A stretch of 64,000 nucleotides of DNA from Variovorax sp. WDL1. Lineage in GTDB: Bacteria > Pseudomonadota > Gammaproteobacteria > Burkholderiales > Burkholderiaceae_C. This document shows positions 15,246 to 27,113 of the stretch, in pieces. Both the position numbers and the translations under genes were made by a program. The notes under the pieces were generated by a model. It worked only from the letters and a program-made list of their open reading frames with translations, was not told the origin of the DNA and ran no database searches. Position 1 is the stretch's first letter; every line of letters starts with the position of its first letter. The DNA is taken from contig NZ_LMTS01000327.1 of assembly GCF_001541225.1 (NCBI RefSeq), positions 36,560-100,559 on the forward strand, given 5' to 3'.

Positions 15246-15497
15246 TCAGCAGGGCCGCCGGTCCGGGTGCAAGGAGGCCGTAGCGAGGAACATCAGGTAG
15301 CGCTCCACGGCCTGTTGTTCCGCTTCTTCCAGCGACGCCAAGGTCTGGATCTGTTCCGGCGTGGGGCCGCCACCGCTCCCGCACAGGCGATTCCCCAGGG
15401 ACTCGATCAACAGTTCGCGCCACGCAACGGTGGCCGCCCTGGTGCTCAGCACCTTCGAGCGCAGCCGTTCCAGTTCTGCGTGGTCGGATGTTTGCAT
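15246..15497 (-). CDS. Small hypothetical protein (83 aa)
   Basis: The predicted protein is helical, starting MQTSDHAELERLRSKVLSTR, with a central GSGGGPTPEQIQTLASLEEAE segment. AAGAGGG precedes the ATG at 15497 with good spacing, which supports a real gene. No domain is recognised. It faces the flavoprotein gene end-to-end. Confidence 0.5.
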   Translation of the reverse strand: MQTSDHAELERLRSKVLSTRAATVAWRELLIESLGNRLCGSGGGPTPEQIQTLASLEEAEQQAVERYLMFLATASLHPDRRPC

Positions 15498-15636
15498 GCC
15501 ATCCCTCTTGATTAGAGTGCTTAAGTTCTAATTCAAGATCGAGGATGGCTCCAATCTCGTCTGTAGGCAATCAGCCGAAAAGTGAGCGGGCGCAGAGGTG
15601 CAGGGAGGTCATCTCCGCCCGGATTGGACGCGGCCC

Positions 15637-16164
15637 TCAACGCTTCGGATGAACGTAGGCCAGCGCCTTGAAGTCCTCGAAACTCGGGAGCTCCCAATCT
15701 ACGTCGCTCGAGAAGCGGTGGCTGTCCAGCCAGGCCGACCAGCAGGCGAACTGTGGTGGAGACGGCGCCACGATGGGGCGCTGCTTCTTCATCAGCGCGA
15801 GCGCGTCGAGCGGCGCGAGGCCGCGGTGCACCAGCAAGCACAGCGCCAGCGTGGCGGAGCGGCCGATCCCGTACTCGCAATGGATCAGCACACGCTGGCC
15901 CTGGTCAAGAAACTCGTTGGCGAAGCGAATGCCATGCTCCAGATCCGGCATCTCCACCGGGCGCATGTCCGTGGTAGGGAGGTGCAGCAGCGTGATGCCG
16001 TGGCGCCGGAACAGTTGCGTGTCGGGCATGGCCTCGCCACGCAGGTCGATCACGGCCTGGATTCGATGCTCGTGCGCCAGCAGCTCCGCACATTCGGAGG
16101 GGTAGCTGCCCCCGACGGCAAGCAGGTCGGTGATCCAGTTGAAATTGGGTTGCCAAGCATCCAC
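15637..16164 (-). CDS. Dual-specificity-type protein phosphatase
   Basis: This is a cysteine-based phosphatase of about 175 aa. The signature HCEYGIGRS contains the nucleophile Cys96 and Arg102. Asp66 in PTTDMRPVE is a good candidate general acid. The fold continues through IQAVIDLRGE and a helical C-terminus. The frame is open to 16296, but the homology begins near FNWITDLLAVGGS, so GTG 16164 is chosen; it lacks a strong ribosome site. Bacterial DUSP-like proteins act on phosphoproteins, phosphosugars or lipids. The target is unknown. Confidence 0.75.
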   Translation of the reverse strand: MDAWQPNFNWITDLLAVGGSYPSECAELLAHEHRIQAVIDLRGEAMPDTQLFRRHGITLLHLPTTDMRPVEMPDLEHGIRFANEFLDQGQRVLIHCEYGIGRSATLALCLLVHRGLAPLDALALMKKQRPIVAPSPPQFACWSAWLDSHRFSSDVDWELPSFEDFKALAYVHPKR

Positions 16165-16297
16165 GGAAAAAACTCTAGCGTCATTGATCCAGCGGGAGCG
16201 CAACGGGATACCACAGGCCGCGCGACCCTGATGTAGGTGGATTCTGTAGACGAAGGTGTGCTTTTTTACCTGGATCTCGCGGCCCGATGTAAGCACA

Positions 16298-16501
16298 ATG
16301 GATTACATGAAGAGCACCATCCAACCGACGACCCACGAATGGTGGGAGGACCATACGGATCAAGCCGAGCAGCGCGCCTTTCTGGATTCATATCGGTCTG
16401 CTCAACGCATCGAGCATGCGGTAGCTTGGCGCCGCAACGTGATGCTCGGTTTTCTGGCTGTCGCAGTGCCGTTCCTGGTGCGCTTGCTCAGCACCTTGTG
16501 A
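16298..16501 (+). CDS. Small hypothetical protein with one C-terminal membrane helix
   Basis: The protein is 67 aa from ATG 16298, or 81 aa from ATG 16256. It is polar at first (HEWWEDHTDQAEQRAFLDSY), then has a hydrophobic C-terminal helix NVMLGFLAVAVPFLVRLLS. No domain is recognised. It diverges from the phosphatase gene. Whether it is expressed is uncertain. Confidence 0.4.
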   Translation: MDYMKSTIQPTTHEWWEDHTDQAEQRAFLDSYRSAQRIEHAVAWRRNVMLGFLAVAVPFLVRLLSTL

Positions 16502-16568
16502 CGAGGGGACTCCGCGGCAACGAGCTGCCGACTGGGCCGTTTGGAGAAGAGAGACTCTCGAGGATCGA

Positions 16569-16790
16569 TCAGTCGGGAACGTCGCCCAGTATCGGCTGGC
16601 CGCCCGCTATCGCCGAGACGAGGCCGACGGCGCCTGCACGCAGCAGTTCCTGCCTCAGCGCCGTCTCCAGCTGATGGCGAGCCGTGTCCGGCCGATCGTG
16701 GTCGTACTCGTCGTCCAACTCGCAGTGCAGGTAGTAGTCAACCCGTGCCATGAGCCGTTCCACCGATGCTGCGAGATCTGTCTCATTCAT
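16569..16790 (-). CDS. Small hypothetical protein (73 aa)
   Basis: The protein starts MNETDLAASVERLMARVDYY and contains an acidic ELDDEYDHDRPD stretch before a helical C-terminal half. GAGGAG lies at good distance upstream of ATG 16790, which supports translation. No domain is recognised. Confidence 0.55.
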   Translation of the reverse strand: MNETDLAASVERLMARVDYYLHCELDDEYDHDRPDTARHQLETALRQELLRAGAVGLVSAIAGGQPILGDVPD

Positions 16791-16969
16791 CTGTTAACTC
16801 CTCACCTCGATCCCTGACATGAATTTCGGGCTGCCTTGTTCGGTTCGCTTCGGCACCTTGCCCGGCATTATGAACTTGACAGTCGGCCAGACTGGATTTC
16901 GTCAGATGGTATGCCGTCATCATGTGGGGACAAACAAACAGGTCCAGCCGGGATGACAGCGATGCCTGC
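16791..16969. other. Intergenic region without recognised features
   Basis: There is no convincing gene or terminator here. The bases upstream of 16790 provide the ribosome site of the 73-aa gene. Confidence 0.4.
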
Positions 16970-17539
16970 TCAGTTGGGGCGCAGCCGCGCCCATCCGGAG
17001 CGGCGGCGCGGGGCGGCGCCGGCCTCGATCTGCCCTTGTTCGGGCCCTGGCGGAGGCGGAAGGAGATGCCGCACCGACTGCGCTACCACGACGCAATCGC
17101 GGATGTGGAGCTCGCCCAAGGCCCGCAAAGCGGCGTAGCCGATTGCGGCGGAGACCAGTTGGCCCGCGACGGGAACGTATTTGGTGGCCTGCTTTGCCGT
17201 CAGGCGTATGCCGGCGTGACTGGCCAGCTTGATCAACAGCTCGCGCGTCATCAGCTTGCCCACCAGCAGGGCGCCGGCGGCGGCAGCAGCTTTCTGTATG
17301 CGCTCGCGCTGATGAGGCGCAAGCCCCTCGATCTGGGCCACCGAGAGACCGAATTCGGCGCTGATCCGGGGAATCAGCCGCGACAGCAGGGCGGCGTCGG
17401 CGGCCCAGTCGACGCCGGGAATGGGCACCGCGCTGGCCGCGGCGGCGATCAGCGCCTTGTGGCCGAGCATGCGCCGGCTGCGCTGGATGGCAGCGATCAG
17501 CTGCGGATCGCCGCGTGCGAGTTCGAGGGCCGAGGGCAT
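16970..17539 (-). CDS. DUF697-like membrane-associated protein
   Basis: The protein of 189 aa has several moderately hydrophobic helices. SAVPIPGVDWAADAALLSRL (residues 36-55) resembles the PIPG-containing core of DUF697/YcjF-type proteins. A second hydrophobic pair lies around VGKLMTRELLIKLA and VPVAGQLVSAAIGYAALRAL. It starts 26 bp downstream of the yheS stop on the same strand and may be its last co-transcribed gene. Its function is unknown. The C-terminal 30 residues are rich in Pro, Arg and Gly. Confidence 0.65.
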   Translation of the reverse strand: MPSALELARGDPQLIAAIQRSRRMLGHKALIAAAASAVPIPGVDWAADAALLSRLIPRISAEFGLSVAQIEGLAPHQRERIQKAAAAAGALLVGKLMTRELLIKLASHAGIRLTAKQATKYVPVAGQLVSAAIGYAALRALGELHIRDCVVVAQSVRHLLPPPPGPEQGQIEAGAAPRRRSGWARLRPN

Positions 17540-17565
17540 GGTTCGCCGAAGGCTATCACGTCCGG

Positions 17566-19526
<1,961 letters not shown>

Positions 19527-19530
<4 letters not shown>

Positions 19531-20393
19531 GAAAGAAGGGATTCGCGGGTGACCAGGAGCACCTGGTCCTCGCCGGCGCTGGTGGCGAGCCACACCACCT
19601 CGAGTTTGGGGAACGCCGCCTCGAAATGCAGGCGCTCGTTGCCGATCTCGAGCACCAGCACGGCGTTTTCGCTCATGCGGGCCGGTGCATCGGCGAACAG
19701 GCGGCGCACGAAGTCCATGCCGTCGGCGCCGCCGGCCAGGGCCAGCTCGGGCTCGGCACGGTACTCGGCAGGCAGGGCGGCCATGCTCCGTGCGTTGACG
19801 TAGGGCGGGTTGCACAGGATCAGGTCGTACGGTCCGCGCACGGCGGCGAGCCCGTCGGATTCGATCAACGTGATGCGATCGTCCAGCGCATGCCGCGTGA
19901 CGTTGATGGCTGCGACCTCGAGGGCCTCGGTCGAGAGATCGGCCGCATCGACGCGGATGTCCGGATAGGTCAGGGCGGCCAGCACGGCAAGACTGCCGTT
20001 GCCGGTGCACAGGTCCAGCACCCGTTGCGTGTGCTCGCCGAGCCAGGGGTCGATGGTTCCGTCGGCCAGCAGCTCGGCGATGAAGCTGCGCGGCACGATG
20101 GCGCGCTCGTCCACGTAGAAGGGCACGCCCTGCAGCCAGGCTTCCTTGGTGAGGTAGGCCGCGGGCTTGCGCGTGGCGATGCGCGCCGCCAGCAGCTCGG
20201 CCACGCGCGCGGCATCGGCTGGCGAAACAGGGCGCCCGGCCGCTTCGTCCAGGCTGTCGAGCGGCAAGCCCAGGCGCCACAGCACCAGCCACGCCGCCTC
20301 GTCGAAGGCGTTGGTCGTGCCGTGGCCGAAGGCGACGCCGGCCTCGGCCAGCTGCTTTTCGCCGGCCTCGATCAGTTTCATGACCGTGGTCAT
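19527..20393 (-). CDS. prmB: Ribosomal protein L3 N5-glutamine methyltransferase PrmB
   Basis: This S-adenosylmethionine-dependent methyltransferase of 288 aa modifies a glutamine of ribosomal protein L3. VLDLCTGNGSLAV (about residues 125-137) binds SAM. NPPY at 195-198 is the glutamine-methyltransferase signature. The N-terminal 100 residues form the helical substrate-binding domain, as in HemK-family enzymes. ATG 20393 follows a GGGACCGTG context; a second ATG lies four codons on. It ends in an ATGA overlap with yheS, so two ribosome-related genes are coupled. It begins 22 bp after the dapE stop. Confidence 0.92.
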
Positions 20394-20415
20394 CACGGTC
20401 CCACGCTCGGCATTG

Positions 20416-21597
20416 TCATACGCCAACCAGCGCTTCGAGCCGATCCAGCGTGCGTTGGTAGATGTTCTTGAGCTGCTCGATCTCGGCGACGGCGATGTGC
20501 TCGTCGATCTTGTGGATGCTCGCGTTGACCGGCCCCAGTTCGACCACCTGCCTGCAGATCTTCGCGATGAAGCGCGCATCGCTGGTGCCGCCGCTGGTCG
20601 AGAGCTCGGTCTCGATGCCGGTCTCGTCGCGGACGGCCTGCTGCACCGCGGCTACCAGTTCGCCGGGCGGCGTGAGGAAGGGCAGGCCGCCCACGGTCCA
20701 CGAAAGGGTGTAGTCGAGCCCGTGCGCATCGAGCACCGCCTTGACCCGCGCCTGCAGGGACTCGGGGGTGGCTTCGGTCGAGAAGCGAAAGTTGAAGTCG
20801 ACCACCGCACTGCCGGGAATCACGTTGCTGGCGCCGGTGCCCGCATGGATGTTGCTGATCTGCCAACTGGTCGGCTGGAAGTACGGATTGGGCGCGGCGT
20901 CCCAGCCGCCCGCCGCGTTGATCGTGACGAGTTCCGCCAGTGCGGGCGCAAAGGCATGCACCGGATTCTTCGCGAGGTGCGGGTAGGCGATGTGGCCTTG
21001 CACGCCATGAATGGTGAGCCGCCCGCTCATGGTGCCGCGCCGGCCATTCTTGATCATGTCGCCGCAGCGCTCGACCGAGGTGGGCTCGCCGACGATGCAG
21101 TAGTCGATTCGTTCCCCACGCGCGGCCAGCGCATTGCACACCACCACCGTGCCGTCGACGGCGGGGCCCTCTTCGTCGCTGGTGAGCAGCAGGGCCAGGG
21201 TGAGACGCGGGTCGGGCCGGGCGGCCAGGAAGTCCTCGATCGCGACCACGAAGGCGGCCAGCGAGGTCTTCATGTCGCAGGCACCGCGGCCGTACAGCTT
21301 GCCGTCGCGGTGGGTGGGTGTGAAGGGGTGGCTCGTCCACTGCTCCAGCGGGCCCGTGGGCACCACGTCGGTGTGTCCGGCAAAGGCCAGTGTGCGCGCG
21401 GCCTCGGCGCCCGCGCTGCCCGGGCGCACGGCCCACAGGTTGGTCACGCGAAAGTCGGCGGGGCCACTCTCGAAGGTCTCGAGCCTGAAGCCCAGGCGGG
21501 CCAGCCGCTCGCCGAGGATCTGCTGGCAGCGCGCGTCGTCGGGGGTTACCGAGGCGCGGGAGATCAGTTGTTCGGCGAGTTGCAGCGTACGGGACAT
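20416..21597 (-). CDS. dapE: Succinyl-diaminopimelate desuccinylase DapE
   Basis: This zinc-dependent M20 hydrolase of 393 aa removes succinate from N-succinyl-LL-DAP in lysine and peptidoglycan synthesis. Visible metal-site motifs are FAGHTDVVP (His75), [13 protein letters not shown] (Asp108) and [15 protein letters not shown] (Glu142/143). [15 protein letters not shown] marks the lid-domain segment. ATG 21597 is the natural family start, though the frame is open upstream. dapC and dapD lie nearby on the same strand, separated from dapE by the pilU-like gene. Confidence 0.95.
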   Translation of the reverse strand: MSRTLQLAEQLISRASVTPDDARCQQILGERLARLGFRLETFESGPADFRVTNLWAVRPGSAGAEAARTLAFAGHTDVVPTGPLEQWTSHPFTPTHRDGKLYGRGACDMKTSLAAFVVAIEDFLAARPDPRLTLALLLTSDEEGPAVDGTVVVCNALAARGERIDYCIVGEPTSVERCGDMIKNGRRGTMSGRLTIHGVQGHIAYPHLAKNPVHAFAPALAELVTINAAGGWDAAPNPYFQPTSWQISNIHAGTGASNVIPGSAVVDFNFRFSTEATPESLQARVKAVLDAHGLDYTLSWTVGGLPFLTPPGELVAAVQQAVRDETGIETELSTSGGTSDARFIAKICRQVVELGPVNASIHKIDEHIAVAEIEQLKNIYQRTLDRLEALVGV

Positions 21598-21770
21598 GAA
21601 TGAAGCTAGTCCAATGAATCGTTGGAATGGCATCCCGAGGGACGCGCGAGACGGGCTGCGATGCAAGGCGCGAAGCGCAGCGATGCCCTGTGGCATCGCG
21701 AGCATTCGCAACGCCGCAGCGCGGCTCGTATCGCGGGGACAGCGGGTGTCATTTCAGTGATTCAGTGGAC
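21598..21770. other. Gap between dapE and the pilU-like gene with a hairpin
   Basis: No gene is seen. A GCGATGCC-CTGT-GGCATCGC hairpin lies at 21680-21699, without a T tract on either side. It may be an RNA-processing or stability element. Confidence 0.35.
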
Positions 21771-22919
21771 CTAGTGTCGGACGTCGAGCGTGATGTCCGT
21801 GAAGGAGGGTTCGTCGACCTGGTCGAGCAAGGCGTGCTCTTCCTTGCGGGCCGGTGCCGCATTGCGGTTCTGCAGGCGCCACATCAGGTTGGTCGGGGAA
21901 TCGGCCTGCGACAGGACTTCCTCGCGGCTGACGCGGTTCTCGGTGATGAGGCGGGCGATGTCCTCCTCGAAGGTCTGCGAGCCTTCGGCCATGGATTGCT
22001 CCATCGCCTCCTTGACACCGGAGAAGTCGCCCTTGCTGATCAGGTCGGCCACCAGCGCGGTGTTGAGCATGACCTCCAGCGCCGGCACGCGGCTGCCCTC
22101 GGGCGTGCGCAGCAGGCGCTGCGCGATGATGGCCCGCATTGCGCCGCTCAGGTCGCCCAGCAGGGTGGCGCGCACTTCGACTGGGTAGAAGCTCAGGATC
22201 CGGTTGAGCGCGCGGTAGCTGTTGTTGGCGTGCAGCGTGGCCACGCACAGGTGGCCCGACTGGGCGTAGGCAATGGCGGCCGTCATGGTCTCGCGGTCGC
22301 GGATCTCGCCGATCTGGATCACGTCGGGCGCCTGGCGCAGCGCGTTCTTGAGCGCGATCTGCAGCGACTCCGTGTCGCTGCCGACGTCGCGCTGGTTCAC
22401 CATCGACTTCTTGTTGGTGTAGGTGAATTCGATCGGCTCCTCGACGGTGAGGATGTGGCCGCTGGCGTGCTCGTTGCGGTAGTCCAGCATCGAGGCCAGC
22501 GTGGTGCTCTTGCCGGCGCCGGTGGAGCCCACCATCAGGATGAGGCCGCGCTTTTCCATCACCAGGGTCTTGAGGATCCCGGGCAGGTTCAGGTCGTCGA
22601 AGGTGGGGATCTCCGAGGCGATGTGACGCACCACCACGGCGTAGCTGCCGCGCTGGCGCATGCCGCTGATGCGGAAGTTGCCCGCGCCCTCGAGGGCGAC
22701 CGCCATGTTGAGCTCGCCGGTACGCTCGAGCTCGGCGATGCGCGCCTCGGGCACCACCTCCGCCAGCAGGGCCAGCGGCGCCTCGGGCGGCAGCACCTGC
22801 GCGTTGATGGGCAGGCAGTTGCCGTTGATCCGGATCAGCGCCGGGGAGTGCGCCGACAGGTAGATGTCGGAGGCCTTGCGCTCGGCCATCAGGCGCAGAA
22901 TTCTCTCCATCGTCTTCAT
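21771..22919 (-). CDS. Type IV pilus retraction ATPase, PilU/PilT family
   Basis: This is a hexameric secretion-family ATPase of 382 aa that powers pilus retraction. Walker A is GSTGAGKST (131-139). APDVIQIGEIRDRETMTAA is the Walker B/Asp-box region, and HLCVATLHANNSYRALNR contains the His box. The N-terminus MKTMERILRLMAERKASDIY is the PilT/PilU PAS-like start. The length and long C-terminal tail suit PilU better than PilT. ATG 22919 has GGAGGAGAG upstream. It lies between dapD and dapE, an unexpected place; no other pilus gene is in the window. Confidence 0.88.
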   Translation of the reverse strand: MKTMERILRLMAERKASDIYLSAHSPALIRINGNCLPINAQVLPPEAPLALLAEVVPEARIAELERTGELNMAVALEGAGNFRISGMRQRGSYAVVVRHIASEIPTFDDLNLPGILKTLVMEKRGLILMVGSTGAGKSTTLASMLDYRNEHASGHILTVEEPIEFTYTNKKSMVNQRDVGSDTESLQIALKNALRQAPDVIQIGEIRDRETMTAAIAYAQSGHLCVATLHANNSYRALNRILSFYPVEVRATLLGDLSGAMRAIIAQRLLRTPEGSRVPALEVMLNTALVADLISKGDFSGVKEAMEQSMAEGSQTFEEDIARLITENRVSREEVLSQADSPTNLMWRLQNRNAAPARKEEHALLDQVDEPSFTDITLDVRH

Positions 22920-22963
22920 CGGCTCTCTCCTCCAGCGTGGTTGGGAATGGGTGTCGCGGCTTC

Positions 22964-23784
<821 letters not shown>

Positions 23785-23788
<4 letters not shown>

Positions 23789-24996
23789 GGATGGGCTCGG
23801 TTCTGGATGAAGTTCACGATGCGCTGCGCGGCCTCGGTGCATTCAGCGGTGTCGGCCACCAGCGCCATGCGGATGCGGCCGCGGCCCGGATTGGCGCCGC
23901 CGGCTTCGCGGGCGAGATAGCTGCCGGGCAGCACGGTCACATTGTATTGAGCGTAGAGCGCGCGGGCGAAGGCGGCGTCGTCGCCCTGCCACGACGCGGG
24001 CACGCCGGCCCACAGGTAGAAGCTGGCATCGGGCAGCCGCACGTCCAGCACGTTTTCGAGCAGGGGCGTGACTGTCGCGAACTTGGCGCGGTACTGGGCG
24101 CGGTTCTCGATGACGTGCGCCTCGTCGCCCCACGCCGCGATGCTGGCCGCTGCCACCGCCCCGCTCATCGCGCTGCCGTGGTAGGTGCGGTAGAGCATGA
24201 AGGACTTGATGATCGCGGCGTCGCCCGCCACGAAGCCGCTGCGCAGGCCGGGGACGTTGCTGCGCTTGGACAGGGAGGTGAGCGCGATGAGATTGCGGAA
24301 GTCGCTGCGGCCCAGCTTCGCCGCGGCCTGCAGGCCCCCGAGCGGCGGCTCGTCGCGGAAGTAGATTTCGCTGTAGCACTCGTCGGCCGCGATCACGAAA
24401 CCATGGCGGTCCGACAGGGCGAAGAGCTTCTGCCACTCCTCCATCGGCATCACCGCGCCGGTCGGGTTGCCGGGGGAACACACGAAGACCAGCTGGGTGC
24501 GCTCCCACACCGCGGCCGGGACGCTGTCCCAGTCGACCGCGAAATTGCGCGCCGGCACGCTGGGCACGTAGTACGGCTCGGCGCCCGCCAGCAGGGCCGC
24601 GCCCTCGTAGATCTGATAGAAGGGGTTGGGCGAGAGCACCACCGGGGCAGGTGTCGTCGACGCATCGACCACTGTTTGTGCGAGCGCGAACAGCGCCTCG
24701 CGCGATCCGTTGACCGGCAGCACCTGCGTGGCAGGGTCCAGGTCGAGCGCGTATCGGCGCTGCAGCCAACCAGTGAAGGACTGGCGCAGCTTCAGGTCGC
24801 CGGCGGTCGCCGGATACACCGCCAGTGCGCCCAGGCCGGCGGACAGCGCCTCCTTGATGAACTCCGGCGTCGGATGCTTGGGCTCGCCGATGCCGAGGCT
24901 GATGGGCGCGAATTCCGGGTTCGGCGTGACATCCGAGAAGAGCCGGCGCAGCCGCTCGAACGGGTAGGGCTGCAGCTTGGAGAGCAGGGGGTTCAT
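23785..24996 (-). CDS. dapC: Succinyldiaminopimelate transaminase DapC
   Basis: This fold-type I PLP aminotransferase of 403 aa converts N-succinyl-2-amino-6-ketopimelate to N-succinyl-LL-DAP. [15 protein letters not shown] carries the PLP lysine, and [11 protein letters not shown] and [10 protein letters not shown] are typical PLP-contacting motifs. The N-terminus [14 protein letters not shown] is characteristic of DapC. ATG 24996 starts 12 bp after the argA stop. With dapD and dapE it completes the succinylase branch in one strand-wise cluster. Confidence 0.94.
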
Positions 24997-25007
24997 GGTG
25001 TCGATGT

Positions 25008-26354
25008 TCAGAGCTTCTTGACCAGCACCTGGCTCTTGCGGTCCCAGTTGTACTTGCGCTTGCGCGCCTCGGGCAGCCAGTCGGGGTTGACTTGCTGGAA
25101 GCCGCGCCTGAGGAACCAGTGCATCGTGCGGGTGGTCAGCACGAAGATGCTTTCGAGCCCGCTGGCCTTGGCGCGCTGCTCGATGCGCTTGAGGATGCGC
25201 TCGCCATCGCCTTGCGACTGCGACTGCGGCGACACGGTGAGCGCCGCCATCTCCGCCGTCTTCGCCTCCGGATAGGGGTAGAGCGCTGCGCAGCCGAAGA
25301 TCACGCCGTCGTGCTCGATCACCGTGTACTGGCCGATGTCGCGTTCGATCTCGGTGCGGCTGCGCTTGACCAGCGTGCCGTCTCGCTCGAAGGGCTCGAT
25401 CAGCTGCAGGATGCCACCGATGTCGTCGGCCGTGGCTTCGCGCAGTGACTCGAGCTTCTCGTCGATCACCATGGTGCCGATGCCGTCGTGCACGTAGACC
25501 TCGAGCAGCAGCGATCCGTCCACCGCGAAGGGAATGATGTGGTTGCGCTCCACGCCCGCCTCGCAGGCCTTGACGCAATGCTGCAGGTAGAAGCCCGTAT
25601 CGGTCGGCTTCTGCGGCGGCGCAAGCGAGGCCAGCAGCTTCCTGGCACTGTCGAGCGGCAGCTCGGTGTCGATCGGATTGTCTTCGCCTACGGGCTGGGC
25701 GGGGTCCTGAGGGATGCCCGGCACCTCGGTCAGGAAGATCAGCTTGTCGGCCTGGATCGAGATCGCCACGCTGGTCGCGACCTCCTCCATTGTCAGGTTG
25801 AAGGCCTCGCCGGTGGGCGAGAAGCCGAAGGGCGACATCAGCACCATGGCGCCGAAGTCCAGCCCGTGGCGGATGCCGGCGGCGTCCACCTTGCGCACCA
25901 GGCCCGAGTGCTGGAAGTCGACGCCGTCCACCACGCCGACGGGCCGCGCGGTGATGAAGTTGCCGGAGACCATGCGCACGGTGGAGCCTGCCATGGGCGT
26001 GTTCGGCAGGCCCTGGCTGAAGGCGGCCTCGATCTCGTAGCGCAGCTGGCCGGCGGCTTCCTGTGCGCAATCGAGCGCCACTTCGTCGGTGATGCGGATG
26101 CCATGAGAGTACTTCGCCGCGTGGCCCTTCGCGCGCAGCTGCTCGTTGACCTGCGGCCGGAAGCCGTGCACCAGCACCACCTTGACGCCCATGCTCTGGA
26201 TCAGCGCCAGGTCCTGCGCAATGTGGGGCAGCTTGCCGGCGGCGATAGCCTCGCCTGCCATGGCGACCACGAAGGTCTTGCCGCGATGCATGTGGATGTA
26301 GGGCGCCACCGAGCGGAACCAGGGGACGAAGGTGAAATTGAAGACGGTGGACAT
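25008..26354 (-). CDS. argA: N-acetylglutamate synthase ArgA
   Basis: This enzyme of 448 aa acetylates glutamate with acetyl-CoA, the first step of arginine synthesis. Residues 1-290 form an amino-acid-kinase-like regulatory domain with VVLVHGFRPQVNEQL and ADKLIFLTEVPGI. The C-terminal GNAT domain contains SQGDGERILKRIEQRA, the acetyl-CoA loop, and TTRTMHWFLRRGFQ. Its start lies 25 bp after the vapC stop on the same strand, so toxin-antitoxin transcription may read into argA. Feedback inhibition by arginine is usual for the family. Confidence 0.95.
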   Translation of the reverse strand: MSTVFNFTFVPWFRSVAPYIHMHRGKTFVVAMAGEAIAAGKLPHIAQDLALIQSMGVKVVLVHGFRPQVNEQLRAKGHAAKYSHGIRITDEVALDCAQEAAGQLRYEIEAAFSQGLPNTPMAGSTVRMVSGNFITARPVGVVDGVDFQHSGLVRKVDAAGIRHGLDFGAMVLMSPFGFSPTGEAFNLTMEEVATSVAISIQADKLIFLTEVPGIPQDPAQPVGEDNPIDTELPLDSARKLLASLAPPQKPTDTGFYLQHCVKACEAGVERNHIIPFAVDGSLLLEVYVHDGIGTMVIDEKLESLREATADDIGGILQLIEPFERDGTLVKRSRTEIERDIGQYTVIEHDGVIFGCAALYPYPEAKTAEMAALTVSPQSQSQGDGERILKRIEQRAKASGLESIFVLTTRTMHWFLRRGFQQVNPDWLPEARKRKYNWDRKSQVLVKKL

Positions 26355-26378
26355 GGGGAGGCCGTGAGGGGGCTGACG

Positions 26379-26798
26379 TCAGCTCGAATGGAAAGGATTT
26401 TCGACGACAAGCCTCCCGAATCGCTGGCCGTGCTGGCCGTCATGCGACACGAGCACGTCGGCATTGGCGCGCAGCGCGGCTTCGAGAATCAGCGCGTCCC
26501 ACCACTGCAGCCGATGCTTTTGAGCCAGCTCGGCCGCGGCCACGACGCTCTCGGCGGTGGCGCCGACCACGTCGAACGCGCACAGCTGGCTGATCTGGCT
26601 GGTGGCTTCGCGTGTGCTGAGCGGGGGCTTCAGCTTGCGCGTCGTGATGTTGTAGAACTCCTGCAGCACCTGGGTGCTGAGCGCGACCGTGTCGTCCTTG
26701 ATGGCTCGGGCAAAGCGGTCGATCGCGATCTCCTTGCGGACGGGATCGCCCGCGTCGACTGCGTAGACCAGCACGTTGGTGTCGAAAAAGGTGGTCAT
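26379..26798 (-). CDS. VapC-type PIN-domain toxin
   Basis: This PIN-domain RNase of 139 aa is the toxin of a type II toxin-antitoxin pair. Acidic residues at the usual places are Asp6 (FFDTNVLVYA), Glu47 (QEFYNI), Asp101 (WWDALI) and Asp120. The ATG at 26798 overlaps the antitoxin stop (TGATG), so expression is coupled with antitoxin made first. VapC toxins cleave tRNA or rRNA; the target here is unknown. Confidence 0.9.
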   Translation of the reverse strand: MTTFFDTNVLVYAVDAGDPVRKEIAIDRFARAIKDDTVALSTQVLQEFYNITTRKLKPPLSTREATSQISQLCAFDVVGATAESVVAAAELAQKHRLQWWDALILEAALRANADVLVSHDGQHGQRFGRLVVENPFHSS

Positions 26799-27040
26799 CA
26801 GGAGGGGTAGGGACGATCGTGTGCGTCTTCGCGCGACCACTTCGCGCCCTGGCTGTTCGCCTTGCTGCGCCGGGCCGCGGCGATAAAGGCCTCGCCGGCA
26901 ACCTGCTGGCGATCATTGCCCTGGGCGTAGTCAGCGAGGAACTCGCGGATGCGGGCACTGACGGACGTGCCTTCGTTGATGGCGCGTACGCGCGCCTTGC
27001 GCACGATGGCTTCGTCGACGGCGATGGTCAAATTGGTCAT
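26798..27040 (-). CDS. VapB-type antitoxin
   Basis: This small protein of 80 aa starts MTNLTIAVDEAIVRKARVRA, which resembles a ribbon-helix-helix DNA-binding domain. A charged C-terminal half is suited to wrapping the toxin. ATG 27040 has GAGGGGAAACGG upstream. It neutralises the downstream PIN toxin and probably autorepresses the operon. It is divergent from hrpA, whose start lies only 73 bp away. Confidence 0.82.
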   Translation of the reverse strand: MTNLTIAVDEAIVRKARVRAINEGTSVSARIREFLADYAQGNDRQQVAGEAFIAAARRSKANSQGAKWSREDAHDRPYPS

Positions 27041-27070
27041 CCGTTTCCCCTCTGCAGCGATACGAGAACC

Positions 27071-27103
27071 AGTGTAGCACGTGAACCCGTGAAGTGAGAT
27101 AAT
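27071..27103. promoter_or_regulatory. Putative divergent promoter region, vapBC/hrpA
   Basis: GATAAT at 27098-27103 is a -10-like box for hrpA and would give a very short leader before ATG 27114. TACACT on the minus strand (27071-27076) is a -10-like box for vapB. CACGTGAACCCGTG between them (27079-27092) is an imperfect inverted repeat that could bind the antitoxin. The -35 boxes are weak. Confidence 0.4.
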
Positions 27104-27113
27104 CGGCCGGTTC

